The position numbers and the translations under genes were made by a program. Shown here one piece after another: positions 37,270-46,637 of a DNA stretch of 64,000 bases. The stretch comes from a bacterium (GTDB lineage: Bacteria > Planctomycetota > UBA1135 > UBA2386): assembly GCA_024743115.1 (NCBI GenBank), contig JANSXC010000004.1, positions 204,113 through 268,112 of the forward strand, in the 5' to 3' direction. Below the pieces are notes generated by a model. The model made no database searches. It had not been told where the DNA came from and saw only the letters and a list, made by a program, of their open reading frames with translations. Numbering within the stretch: position 1 is the first letter of the stretch; each line of letters opens with the position of its first letter.

Positions 37270-40200
37270 ATGACTCAAGACGAATCCCTCGCGCGCCTGC
37301 GCAAGCTGCTCCACGACGGCGGTGGTGCGCCCGATCAACTTGCCGCCGAGCTCGCGGCCGAGCGTGCGCGCGTTGCCGGTGACGATGCGGTCGCCCACGA
37401 ACTCGTCGCTGCGGATCTGCGCTGGTTGCGGCGCCAGGACGAGCGCCGGCTGCCGGGCGTCCACGATGCGATCGCGGCGACCGAGCGCACCTGGCTCGAG
37501 CTGCGGCTGCGCGCGCTGGCTGAAGAGGCGGCGAGCGAGCCGCACGTCGTCTTCGACCTCGCGGACATCCGCGCCGAGGCGATCCAACTCGGGCTCGACG
37601 ATCTCGCGGCCGAGAGTGGACTGCAGATCCAGGAACGCGTGCCGGTCGTCGAGGTCGATGATCGCCTGCGTGAGGAGGCGGCCGAGCGGGTGGCGCTGCT
37701 CACGGCCGCGGTCGAGGATACGCCGCTCGATCAGCAGATCGTCGCGTTGCGTGCCAACTCGGACGCGATGGCCGCGATCGCGAAGCGGAGCGGCGACAAA
37801 ACGATGCGGCGCTTCGGTCGGCGGTTGCGCAACCAGGCCGACGATCGCGAGCTCGCGCTGCGGCTCGAGAAGCTGTTCGGGCGCCGCGGCGTCGTCGTGT
37901 TCTCGACCACCAACATCGTGCTGCTGCTCGCGGTCCTCGCGATCCTGACCGTCGAACTCTGCGTCGAACTGTCGGAGCCCCTCGAACTCTCGTTGCAGTG
38001 GGTCGACGCGCTGGCGTGCCTGTTCTTCATCTTTGCGTTCCTGCTCGAACTGTGCCTGCACCCGCGCCGGAGCTCGTACTTCGTGCGGCACGTGCTGATC
38101 GATCTGTTACCCGCCATCCCGTCGGCGATGTTCCTGCTGCCCGCCGTCGACGTGCCCGGCGTCGCGGATGACGCCGTGGCGGTGCGCGCGTTGCGGATCC
38201 TGCGCATTGGCTGGGTGGCGCGCTACGTCAGGGCATTGCGACCGCTCGTACGTTCGCTGCGCCTGCTGCTGTTCCTCGTGCGTGGGCTCGACGGGCTCGT
38301 GCAGCGCTTCACCCAATTGCTCGATCGCGAGTTCGTGTTCGTGCCGGCCGCCGCCGACGAGCATCGTGCCATCTCCGAGGATGGGCGTCGTGAACTGCTG
38401 TTCGCTGCGCTCGAGCGGGAACGCGAGCTGCTCGGGTTGCTCGGCGCGGATGCGCGCGGGGCGGCCATGGTCGAACGCGCGGCGAAACTGCGCGAGCGCA
38501 TGGACGAACTGGGCACGGTGCGCGGCGGCAGCTTGCGGGTCGGTTCGTCGCGGCGGGACGTCCCGATCGAGCGCGCGATTGAGGTGCTCTGGGCGCTGCG
38601 GCCGCAGGACGTGGGTCGGTTCCTGCGGCAGAGTGACATCAAGGCGCTCGACCGCGTGCTGCGCATCGTGTCGGCCGTGCCCGTGCGCTGGTTGCCGATC
38701 GTGCGCCACTTCGCGGTGCAGCCGCTGCCGCCGTCACCCGAGGAGCGAGTCGTCGCGCTTTCGCGGCGTGTCGCGGACTGGGTCGAGCGTTGGCACGGGC
38801 GGCTGCTGTTCCATGCCGATCTGCACGGCATCGTCACCGGGCCGCAGATTCTCGACCGGGTCGCGTCGGCGCTGATCAAGGCGACGCAGCGGCCGGCGGT
38901 GCGGTTGTTGTTGTTCGGGGCGCTGTTCACGATCGCTGACCTTCTCGTCAAGAGTCCCGGGCTCAGCAAGTGGCTCGGCGACATCGTCGCGCTCCCGCTG
39001 ATCATCCTCGGTTCAGTCTGCCTAATCGGCCTGGCGCTCGGCCGCTGGCTCAAGAGCCTCGCGGGCGAAGCCGCGGACGGCTACCGCCTCACGAGCGAAG
39101 CCCACTTCCTGCCGCAGCTCGAACTCACGAAACGCCGCTACGAGGGCGAGGACCTGCCGTTCCTCGCCCGCCGGGTATTCGATCGCGAGGAGATCGCCGA
39201 AGAGGCGTTGCCGTTGCTGCAGGAACAGATCCGCACCGCGCGCGCCGGGGTTCCCGTCGCGGATGACGAAACCGCGGATCACATCCGCTTCGGTGCCAAC
39301 CGTGTCGCGATGCTCTACCTGCATTTCCTCGATGGCGCGCCGCTGCACATCAGCGACGGCAAGACCACCGAGCAGCTGCTCGCGAACAAAGCGCTCGAGA
39401 ATCTGCGCGAGCAGTTCCTCGGGGTTACGCGCAAGGACAAACGCCGGTTGCGCAAGCTGCGGCTCGACGACGGCACGATCTTCAGCGGACCCTACCTGTG
39501 GTTCAGCTTCATCACCGAGAGCATCGCGGTCGAGACCGCCAAGCGCATCGAAGGCTACAACCGCTTCTGCATCCCGCTCGCCGAGTTCGCGGCGGCGTCA
39601 CCCGAGCAGCAAGAAGCGATGGGCGTCTGGCTCGACCGCCGCGCCGATCCCAAGGGCGGTCGCACGCTCGCCAACGCCGAGACCGCGCGCACCGAGGCCT
39701 ATCCGACGACCGAGTTCTGCGCGATCGACATCGTCGGCGGCGATCCGGAGCGCGATCGTCACATCGCCACGATCTTCGGCGACGAGGTGCTCGACGTGCT
39801 GCGGCGGGACCGGCGCACGATGATCCGAGAGATCTTCGGCACGCGGCCCGTGCACCATCTGCCGAAGCACGAACGCAGCTTCAATCCGTTGCGGTTCTAC
39901 CGCAAACGGATGTCGCACGGTCGCGTGCTGCTCGCGCCGTTGCTCGTGCTCTGGCGGTTCGTGCGGTTCGTGCGCTGGCTCGTCGCGCGTGTGACGCAGA
40001 TCGTCCGCGAGGTGCTCGATCCACAGTTCGCGATGGCGCATCGCGAAGCCGGCCGCGCACCGTTCGCGGTAGCGCTGCGCAAGATCCACCGCATGAAGGC
40101 GCCGGGGCTGCGCGAGGCGCTGCGCATGCGGCTGTGGATCGATCCGGCGTACTGCGGCGCACCGACTGGCTGGAGCGAGGGGGAGGAAGATCGCGAGGAC

Positions 40201-40872
40201 AGCGACTTCGAACGCGACTTCGACTTCCTGCACCTGCACGAGCGCGAGGGCGTCGAGCTCCGCGAGCGCGCGGCCGAGGTGCGGCGGTCCGTGCGAGAGC
40301 TGCACTCGATCCTCGAATGGCTGCCCGAGTTCCCGCGCACGGAGGACGCGGCGCACCGGCGGGCGTGTGAGCTTGCGGTCACGTGCGCATGGATCGCCGA
40401 TCGCCAGGACGTCCGCACGCTGTACTTCGCGGAACGTTGGCGGGCCGAGGCCTTGCCGGCGTTGCTCGAGCGCGGCGTGCCGGGCACGCGTATCGGCGAC
40501 GCTTGGCGAGCGTTGCTCGCAGCGTTCGGGGCACAACCTACGGATCGGTGGCTCGAGGGGCACGCGCTGGATCTGCCGCGCACCGCGCGCCGTGACCTCC
40601 GTCGGGCGTGGGCCGGCAACCACGAAGACGTCCGGCGTCACGTCAAGGCGTGGCTGCGGCTCGAGAACGGCGAGTCGCCGACTGCGGCTGCGATCGCCCG
40701 GTTGCGCGCGGTGTACGCGAAGGGCCCGGCCGTTCGCCGCGACATTCGGGCCTTGCGGGCCGTGCAGTCGATGGCGGTGCTCGACGTGCGGAACTACCGT
40801 GACCTCGTGTTCCACCTCGGCGGCTACGAAGCGGACGGTGAGGATGGCGGTCGTTGGTGCCGCCTGCCGTGA
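37270..40872 (+). CDS. Large membrane protein with voltage-sensor-like domain
   Basis: 1,200 residues. After a ~205-residue cytosolic N-part, residues 213-338 look like a four-helix voltage sensor: S1 TTNIVLLLAVLAILTVEL, S2 ALACLFFIFAFLLELC, S3 YFVRHVLIDLLPAIPSAM with D278, and S4 with Arg at 306, 309, 312, 318, 321 and 324, every third position. No S5-S6 pore and no selectivity filter follow. A second pair of helices lies near residues 544-597 (LLLFGALFTIADLL, LPLIILGSVCLIGLAL). The last ~600 residues are soluble, charged and helical, with no motif I know. The gene is third in the ECF operon. I do not recognise the family. Confidence 0.7.
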   Translation: MTQDESLARLRKLLHDGGGAPDQLAAELAAERARVAGDDAVAHELVAADLRWLRRQDERRLPGVHDAIAATERTWLELRLRALAEEAASEPHVVFDLADIRAEAIQLGLDDLAAESGLQIQERVPVVEVDDRLREEAAERVALLTAAVEDTPLDQQIVALRANSDAMAAIAKRSGDKTMRRFGRRLRNQADDRELALRLEKLFGRRGVVVFSTTNIVLLLAVLAILTVELCVELSEPLELSLQWVDALACLFFIFAFLLELCLHPRRSSYFVRHVLIDLLPAIPSAMFLLPAVDVPGVADDAVAVRALRILRIGWVARYVRALRPLVRSLRLLLFLVRGLDGLVQRFTQLLDREFVFVPAAADEHRAISEDGRRELLFAALERERELLGLLGADARGAAMVERAAKLRERMDELGTVRGGSLRVGSSRRDVPIERAIEVLWALRPQDVGRFLRQSDIKALDRVLRIVSAVPVRWLPIVRHFAVQPLPPSPEERVVALSRRVADWVERWHGRLLFHADLHGIVTGPQILDRVASALIKATQRPAVRLLLFGALFTIADLLVKSPGLSKWLGDIVALPLIILGSVCLIGLALGRWLKSLAGEAADGYRLTSEAHFLPQLELTKRRYEGEDLPFLARRVFDREEIAEEALPLLQEQIRTARAGVPVADDETADHIRFGANRVAMLYLHFLDGAPLHISDGKTTEQLLANKALENLREQFLGVTRKDKRRLRKLRLDDGTIFSGPYLWFSFITESIAVETAKRIEGYNRFCIPLAEFAAASPEQQEAMGVWLDRRADPKGGRTLANAETARTEAYPTTEFCAIDIVGGDPERDRHIATIFGDEVLDVLRRDRRTMIREIFGTRPVHHLPKHERSFNPLRFYRKRMSHGRVLLAPLLVLWRFVRFVRWLVARVTQIVREVLDPQFAMAHREAGRAPFAVALRKIHRMKAPGLREALRMRLWIDPAYCGAPTGWSEGEEDREDSDFERDFDFLHLHEREGVELRERAAEVRRSVRELHSILEWLPEFPRTEDAAHRRACELAVTCAWIADRQDVRTLYFAERWRAEALPALLERGVPGTRIGDAWRALLAAFGAQPTDRWLEGHALDLPRTARRDLRRAWAGNHEDVRRHVKAWLRLENGESPTAAAIARLRAVYAKGPAVRRDIRALRAVQSMAVLDVRNYRDLVFHLGGYEADGEDGGRWCRLP

Positions 40873-41843
40873 CCGCTTTCGCGACGCGCGAGCGGCGCAT
40901 CCTGCTCTGGCTCGTCGCGGGCACCGTGTGTTGGCGTTGGCTGCTCGCGGTGCGGACGCCGTTGCCGCGTGCGGAGGCCGTGGCGGATCTCTGGCTCGCC
41001 CAGGAGCTGGCGGCGGGCGAGGCGAGCGCGCTGGCCGAGATCTGGTTCGCGCCGTTCTGGTCGCTCCTGCTCAGCATGCCCGTGGCGTTCGGCTTCGATC
41101 CGTTCGAAGCAGCGATGGTGGCGGGCAGCATTCTCGCCGGGCTCGCGCTCGTGCCCGTTGCGTGCGCCGCCCAGCGAATGCGTGCGGGTGCCGGCGTGGC
41201 TGCGGCACTGCTGTTGTTCACCGTGCCACAGCCGGCGCTGCTGACCGCGGGTGGTAGTGCGGCGGCGTGGCAGCAGCTGCTGACCGGAACCGCCATCTGG
41301 CTCGTGCTGCGCGTTCGGCGTCGCGCGTTGGCCCGAACGGCGGCCGTGCTTTGCTTATTGCTGGCGTTGATCGACTCGCTGCGTGATGGACTCTTCGGTT
41401 GCCTGTCGATCGGCATGGTCGTCGCAGCCCTCGTAGCGGGTGTCGGACTGGCACGGTTGCCGGTGCGACTGCGCGATCTCCTGCTCACACTCGCGGTGGC
41501 GGGCATGTTCTTTCTCACCTGGGAGGGTGTGGAGTCGCGCAGCGTCGGCGTCGAGCGCTACCTCGGTGAGTTCCTTGCCGATCGCCTGCTGCCCGAGGAG
41601 CGCATCGCGACCGACCTGCCGCGCGTTCAGTACTTCGCCGGACGTCGGCCTGAAGTCGTCGATCGCGCGGCGCTGCGACTCCGAGTTCGTGACCGGGCCA
41701 CGGGGGCGGCGGTCCTCACCAAAGCGCGGGCACTCGAACTCGACGACGAACTGCGCCCCGACTTCGGTCACTTCCAGCTGTCGCCGCGTTTCGCGAGTAT
41801 GGCCGACCGCCATGGTGTGACCGTGCTGTTGCGGCGCGAGTGA
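40869..41843 (+). CDS. Polytopic membrane protein, glycosyltransferase-like layout
   Basis: 324 residues from the GTG at 40869, which overlaps the previous stop (GTGA); the frame also opens at 40854. At least seven hydrophobic segments (for example ILLWLVAGTVCWRWLLAV, APFWSLLLSMPVAFGF, AMVAGSILAGLALVPVAC, AAVLCLLLALIDSLRDGLF, LLLTLAVAGMFFLTW) precede a soluble tail. The N-terminal loop with PLPRAEAVADLWLAQEL and an early acidic patch resembles GT-C mannosyltransferases, but no DE or DD motif is clear. It is coupled to the next membrane gene. Function unknown. Confidence 0.55.
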   Translation: MTAFATRERRILLWLVAGTVCWRWLLAVRTPLPRAEAVADLWLAQELAAGEASALAEIWFAPFWSLLLSMPVAFGFDPFEAAMVAGSILAGLALVPVACAAQRMRAGAGVAAALLLFTVPQPALLTAGGSAAAWQQLLTGTAIWLVLRVRRRALARTAAVLCLLLALIDSLRDGLFGCLSIGMVVAALVAGVGLARLPVRLRDLLLTLAVAGMFFLTWEGVESRSVGVERYLGEFLADRLLPEERIATDLPRVQYFAGRRPEVVDRAALRLRVRDRATGAAVLTKARALELDDELRPDFGHFQLSPRFASMADRHGVTVLLRRE

Positions 41844-42691
41844 TCGGGCTACCATCGCGCGCGGTGGATCTGGTCCTTCTGGTGAAGAGCATCGCGCCCC
41901 CCGCGATCGCCGCGCTCGCGCTCGTCAGCGCGGGCGGCAACCGGCTACTGCCGCTCGCGCTCGCGATCGGTCTCACGATGGCGTTCGTGTTGCTGCACCA
42001 GTGGCCCGTGTTGCCGCACGTGCTGTGGTCGCGGCCGGGTTGGTCTGGCGCGGCCGTGCACTGGCTCTACTGGTGCCTGATGGTCGTGATCCTGACGAGC
42101 GGCCTCGAACACTGGAAGTGTCTGCCACCAAAGATCGCGACCTTCCTCGGACCGTTGGTCGGCGCGGGCGCGGTGTGGTTCGTGATGCGGGCCGCCGCCG
42201 CGGGTGAGGGCGTCGGCTGGCAGGTCCTCCACGTCGGGGGCGGCGCCCTCGCTGTCGCCGCGCTCGTGGTCGTCCATCGCCGGTTGATGCTGCGCGCGGT
42301 CTCGTCACCGTTCCTGCCCGCGTTCTTCGTCGTCGCCCTCGCCGTCGATGTCACGGTGCTGATTCTGTGCCGCAGTGACTCACAGGCTCGTGTCGTGCTC
42401 GGTGGCGCTTCGGCCCTGCTCGCCGCGATCATCACCTCGCTGTGGCGCAAGCCGTTCGTGCTGTCGGCTGCCGATGCGAGCTGGCTCGGCGTGCTGCACG
42501 CGCTGCTCCTGCTCGCCGCGGCCGAACTCGCCTACCTGCCCTGGATGGTCGCGATGCTCGTGGCCGTCGTGCCGGTGGTGCCGCTTACACTGCCGAAGTC
42601 GTTCGCGAAAGAACGGCCACGGCGATGGATGCTCGTGGCGCTCTTGCTCGCGGCGTTGCCCGCCGCGGCTGCGATTGCGTTGGCGTGGTAG
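41840..42691 (+). CDS. Polytopic membrane protein
   Basis: 283 residues from a GTG at 41840 overlapping the previous stop by four bases. Almost the whole protein is membrane-spanning, with eight to nine segments (IAALALVSAGGNRLLPLALAI, WLYWCLMVVILTSGLEHW, LPAFFVVALAVDVTVLILC, MVAMLVAVVPVVPLTLP, WMLVALLLAALPAAAAIALAW). A HWKCLPPK loop is the only Cys-containing polar stretch. No family is recognised. It shares operon position with the GT-C-like gene and the nucleotide-transporter-like gene, which follows after 84 bases. Confidence 0.6.
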   Translation: MIGLPSRAVDLVLLVKSIAPPAIAALALVSAGGNRLLPLALAIGLTMAFVLLHQWPVLPHVLWSRPGWSGAAVHWLYWCLMVVILTSGLEHWKCLPPKIATFLGPLVGAGAVWFVMRAAAAGEGVGWQVLHVGGGALAVAALVVVHRRLMLRAVSSPFLPAFFVVALAVDVTVLILCRSDSQARVVLGGASALLAAIITSLWRKPFVLSAADASWLGVLHALLLLAAAELAYLPWMVAMLVAVVPVVPLTLPKSFAKERPRRWMLVALLLAALPAAAAIALAW

Positions 42692-42775
42692 CTGCGACTC
42701 CACACTGCTCGCGAGCAGAACAAAACCTCATCTCGGTTTCGACAGCACCCCAGGGAGCTGCGTAGACAGGGGCCC

Positions 42776-44089
42776 GTGCAGCCACTCCTGCGTTCCCTGA
42801 AGCTCGAAGACTCCACGCCGGCCGAGCGGCGGGCGACGGTCTGGATCGCGGTGATGTTCTTCTGTTCGCTCGCGAGCACGTTCCTGCTGCGGCCGCTGCG
42901 GGATCAGTTCGGCGTCGATCGCGGTGTCGAACAGCTACCGTATCTCTACTCGCTCACGCTGCTCGCGACGGTGGTCTGCGTGCTACCGTTCTGGTGGCTC
43001 TGCAACCGCATGCCGAGCCGGCGTTTCGTGCCGCTCGTGCAGCATGTCTGTGCGGCGGCATTCGTGCTCCTCGCCGTCGGACTGTCCGTCGTCGACTATC
43101 GCTGGCAGGAGCAGCCGTGGATCGGTGAGCTGTTCTGGGGCGGCTACAGCGCGATCAACGTCGTCCTGCCGACGCTGGTCTGGATCCATGCGGTCGAGCA
43201 CTTCCGGCGGGATCAGGGCAAGCGACTGTTCGCGCTGATCGCGGTCGGCGGGACTGGCGGTGCGGTCTTCGGCTCATGGTTGGCGGGCTTGCTCGCAAGC
43301 GACGACATCGCGGCGCCGCTCTGGGTGACGGGTGCCATGGCGGCGTTCGTGCTCGAGTGTGGCTTCTTGGCGTTCGTCGGCTCGCAGGCCTCGTGTCGCG
43401 CGATGCGGCTCGAGGGGGTCACCGACTGCGACTCGAACCAGCCGCCAGTCGCTGCGGCTGGCGTGTTCGCGGGGCTGCGTCTGATCGCGAAGGACGGCTA
43501 CGTGCGTGGCATCGGGGTCTATATGATGCTTCTCGGCGCCGTCGCAACCGCCTTCTATGCGGCGCAGACCGAGCTCGTCGACGAGCAGATCCAGGCTGCA
43601 CGGCAGCAACACACGATCCTCGCCGACATCCAGTTCTGGGCGCAGAGCCTGGTGCTCGTGCTGCAGTTGTTCGCGACCGGCCGACTGCTGCGACGCTTCT
43701 CGCCGACAGTGATGCTCGTGTCGCTGCCCCTGATCTCGATCATCGGCCTCGGCGTCTGGGGTATCTGGCCGCTCGTACCCGCGATCTTCGTGATCCAGGT
43801 GGCGCGGCGCGGCGCGCAGTACGCGTTCGAGAAGCCGGCGCGCGAGCTGCTCTACACGCCGCTCTCGCTCGAGACGAAGCACAAGGCCAAGTTCTTGTTC
43901 GACACGTTTGCGTTCCGGCTCGGCGACCTGCTCGGCGCGATCCTGCAGGTGTCGCTGCGCGATCGCGATCTCGGCCTCGGCACGGCCGGCATCGTCAGTG
44001 CCACGATCGCACTCGCGCTTGTCTGGGTTGGCCTCGGCGTGTTCCTCGGCCGCTGGCGTCAGCGGCCGGCGCCGGCCCCGAGCTCGTAG
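42776..44089 (+). CDS. Tlc/NTT-like nucleotide transporter
   Basis: 437 residues from a GTG at 42776. It has about 12 membrane helices. The pattern FFCSLASTFLLRPLRDQFGVDRGVEQLPYLYSLT, LFALIAVGGTGGAVFGSWLAGLL and QYAFEKPARELLYTPLSLETKHKAKFLFDTFAFRLGDLLGA matches NTP/NDP antiporters of the Tlc/NTT family, including the E-K-P-A-R-E-L-L and K-x-K-F-x-x-D-T positions. Family members exchange ATP for ADP in intracellular bacteria and plastids, but more distant members occur in free-living PVC bacteria and may move other nucleotides. It converges with the RlmL-like gene and overlaps its end by 31 bases. Confidence 0.8.
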   Translation: MQPLLRSLKLEDSTPAERRATVWIAVMFFCSLASTFLLRPLRDQFGVDRGVEQLPYLYSLTLLATVVCVLPFWWLCNRMPSRRFVPLVQHVCAAAFVLLAVGLSVVDYRWQEQPWIGELFWGGYSAINVVLPTLVWIHAVEHFRRDQGKRLFALIAVGGTGGAVFGSWLAGLLASDDIAAPLWVTGAMAAFVLECGFLAFVGSQASCRAMRLEGVTDCDSNQPPVAAAGVFAGLRLIAKDGYVRGIGVYMMLLGAVATAFYAAQTELVDEQIQAARQQHTILADIQFWAQSLVLVLQLFATGRLLRRFSPTVMLVSLPLISIIGLGVWGIWPLVPAIFVIQVARRGAQYAFEKPARELLYTPLSLETKHKAKFLFDTFAFRLGDLLGAILQVSLRDRDLGLGTAGIVSATIALALVWVGLGVFLGRWRQRPAPAPSS

Positions 44090-45204
44090 CGCAGCCAACG
44101 GCACTCGATCGGGCCGTTCCTCACGGGCAGCTTGCGGTCCGAGCGCAGTCGCAGCCAGCGCGTCACCTCGGGGTTGCCGCAGAGCACCCAGGCGCGGCTC
44201 GCGGCGCTGCGCCGCAGGAAGTCGCCGATCGCGCGCCAGCTCGATGCCAGCCGTTCGGGGTCATCGTCGAGCCGGTCGCCGTAGGGCGGATTGGCGACCA
44301 GCATGTCCGGGTCGAAGGGGGGCTCGAAGTTGCGTGCGTCGCCGTGCGTGAGCTGCACGTGCTCGGTCAGCTCGGCGTTCTTGATGGCCTTCTCCGCGAT
44401 CGCGAGTGCGCCGGGGTGGCGGTCGTTGCCGGCGAGCCGCGGCATCCGTTCACGGCCGGCCTCCGCCCGCTGCTCCGCGTCGTCGTAGATCTCGCGCCAG
44501 GCGTCGACGTCGACGTCGCGCCAGTGCTCGAACGCGAAGCTGCGGCCGAGTCCGGGAGCGCGATCGGTCGCGATCCAAGCCGCTTCGATCAGGAAGGTGC
44601 CGGAACCGCAGCAGGGATCGACGATCGATGACCGCCGATCCCAGTCGCTGAGCAGCAGCAGTCCCGCGGCGGTTGCTTCGTTGAGCGGGCTCTTGTGCTG
44701 GATCGCGCGATAGCCGCGCTTGTGCAGCGGAGCGCCGCCGAGCTCGCGATACAGGATCGCGTGGTCGTGCATCAGCACGAGCTTGATCGGCAGGTCGGGG
44801 CGGTCGCGTTCGACGCTCGGGCGTTTGCCGTCGATCGCGCGGAACTGATCGCAGATCGCGTCCTTGGTCACGAGTACGGGGAAGCGCGTGTCGTTGGCCC
44901 AGCTGTCGCGCACCGAGCCGTCGATCGCGATCGTCTGCAGCGCCGTGATGAAGCGGCTCCAGTCGACGGTCTGCGTCAGCTGGTAGAGCTCGTCGCGATC
45001 GCGGGCCTCGCCGCGCGCGAGCTCTTCCTGCACACGGATCGCCGACCGCAGCCACAGGCACGCGCGGTAGCCGAGTGCCTGATCGCCGGCGAACTCACAC
45101 GCGCCACGGCGAACCTGGATGTCCTGCGCGCCGAGGTCGTGCAGCTCGTCGGCGAGCACCTCTTCGAGTCCGAGGGTGCACGCGGCGTAGTAGCGCTTCG
45201 TCAC
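44059..45204 (-). CDS. RlmL-like THUMP RNA methyltransferase
   Basis: 381 residues from a GTG at 45204 that overlaps the upstream stop (GTGA). The N-terminal part (YYAACTLGLEEVLADELHDLGAQDIQVRRG) is a THUMP-type RNA-binding domain. Motif I is IVDPCCGSGTFLIEAAWIA and motif IV is NPPYGDR. This matches the RlmL half of the 23S rRNA m2G2445 methyltransferases, which lack the C-terminal RlmK-like half in many bacteria. The expected job is N2-methylation of a guanine in 23S rRNA. It is coupled to the NuoF-like gene, an unusual partner. Confidence 0.9.
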   Translation of the reverse strand: MTKRYYAACTLGLEEVLADELHDLGAQDIQVRRGACEFAGDQALGYRACLWLRSAIRVQEELARGEARDRDELYQLTQTVDWSRFITALQTIAIDGSVRDSWANDTRFPVLVTKDAICDQFRAIDGKRPSVERDRPDLPIKLVLMHDHAILYRELGGAPLHKRGYRAIQHKSPLNEATAAGLLLLSDWDRRSSIVDPCCGSGTFLIEAAWIATDRAPGLGRSFAFEHWRDVDVDAWREIYDDAEQRAEAGRERMPRLAGNDRHPGALAIAEKAIKNAELTEHVQLTHGDARNFEPPFDPDMLVANPPYGDRLDDDPERLASSWRAIGDFLRRSAASRAWVLCGNPEVTRWLRLRSDRKLPVRNGPIECRWLRYELGAGAGR

Positions 45205-46427
45205 GCGTCGTCACCGCCGTTGGCGCCGGGTCCCGCCGCCGCTGCGAAGTCCTCGGCGAACAGCGCGACCGCGCTGAGCACGGGCGCGGCCGCCATCTCG
45301 ATCAGCGAGCACTGCCCCTTCTTGCGCGTGAACGCTGCGAGCTTCGTGAGCTTGTCGTCATAGCCGGGGCCCTTGCCGGCCTGGACGGCGCCGAGGATGT
45401 GCACGAACTGGTTGGTCTCCATGCGGCACGGCGGGCACTGGCCGCACTGCTCACGCATGAAGAACTCCGCGATCTCGATCGTCAGCGCGACGACGTCCGT
45501 GTCGGTGAGCACGAGGCGGATGCCGCCGCAGCCGGGCGACGTGTTCTTGTCTGCGAGCGTCTCGTAGGCGATCGGGGTGTCGAAGTGTTCGGCGAGCAAG
45601 AAGCCGCACGACATCGCGGGCAGGACCGCCCGAACCTCCCGGTCGTCACGCACGCCGCCGCCGACCTCGTCGAGCAGCTCGCGATAGGTCGTGCCGAACG
45701 GTACCTCGTGAACGCCCGGGTTCTGCAGTTCTGTTGGCAGGGTCACGAGCAACGTGCCCTTGCTCTCCGCGGTGCCGACCGCCGCGAATGCGTCGGCGCC
45801 GTGCCGTGCGATCCAAGCGACGTGCGCGAACGTCTCGACGTTGTTCACGGTCGTCGGTTCGCCGAACAAGCCGGCCTCGCCGGGGAACGGCGGCTTCTTG
45901 CGCGGCTTCGCCGGCTGGCCCTCGATCGCGTTGAGCGCGGCGGTCTCTTCGCCCGCGACGTAGGTCGTCGGGCCGCAGCGCACCTCGACGGGGAACGGCA
46001 GCAAGCCGGCGGCTTCGGCCTCTTGCACGGCGCGTTCGGCACTCTGCCGCGGGCCCGTCATGTCCTCGATCAGGTAGATCCAGCCCTTCGTCGCGCCGGT
46101 GGCGAGGCCGGCCAGCAGCAGGCCTTCGAGGACCGCGTGGGCGTGGTGCTCGACGAGGTGGCGATCCTTGTCGCTACCGGGTTCGTGCTCGCCGCCGTTG
46201 GCGACGACGTGCTTTTGCGCACTTGTCGCGGCCGCTGCCAGGCGCCACTTGCGGGCCGTGGGGAAGGCCGCGCCGCCGCGCCCGCGCAGGCCAGCGGTCT
46301 CGACCTCGTCGATGAGGCCGGTCGGATCGTCGGTGTCCCGGAGTCGGCGCAGGCCCTCGTAGCCGCCACGGGCCTGGTATTCGGCGAGTGTTTCCGGACC
46401 TTCGCTCGTGCGAGAGGGCAGCAGCAT
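45201..46427 (-). CDS. nuoF: NuoF-like NADH-binding flavoprotein (orphan)
   Basis: 408 residues from the ATG at 46427; a longer start at 46490 is open. FMN and NADH sites are seen as GLRGRGGAAFPTARKW and VANGGEHEPGSDKDR, with GAAYVAGEETAALNAIEG-like binding (TYVAGEETAALNAIEG). The SLBB part is PGVHEVPFGTTYRELLDEVGGG. The [4Fe-4S] Cys are in CGQCPPCRMETNQF plus KKGQCSL. This is the electron-input subunit of complex I or of related NAD-dependent dehydrogenases. No other nuo or hydrogenase subunit is nearby, so it may serve a soluble enzyme; the partner cannot be named. Confidence 0.85.
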   Translation of the reverse strand: MLLPSRTSEGPETLAEYQARGGYEGLRRLRDTDDPTGLIDEVETAGLRGRGGAAFPTARKWRLAAAATSAQKHVVANGGEHEPGSDKDRHLVEHHAHAVLEGLLLAGLATGATKGWIYLIEDMTGPRQSAERAVQEAEAAGLLPFPVEVRCGPTTYVAGEETAALNAIEGQPAKPRKKPPFPGEAGLFGEPTTVNNVETFAHVAWIARHGADAFAAVGTAESKGTLLVTLPTELQNPGVHEVPFGTTYRELLDEVGGGVRDDREVRAVLPAMSCGFLLAEHFDTPIAYETLADKNTSPGCGGIRLVLTDTDVVALTIEIAEFFMREQCGQCPPCRMETNQFVHILGAVQAGKGPGYDDKLTKLAAFTRKKGQCSLIEMAAAPVLSAVALFAEDFAAAAGPGANGGDDA

Positions 46428-46637
46428 CGGGGAGTCCACAGCCCGATGGTAGGTCCGCGCGCGCCAGGATCCACGCCTCGACGCCCGCAATGCTCCGCGT
46501 CGTGGGATGGCCTGGGCGGACGGGCCGCTGGCACGGGGTGATCGAACGAGTCCACGGGATGCGGAGTAGGATGGGGCACCGTGCGTTCTTCGGAACGATT
46601 CTGAACCCGTCGCCGCGCCGGCGGCAATTCACCCTCC

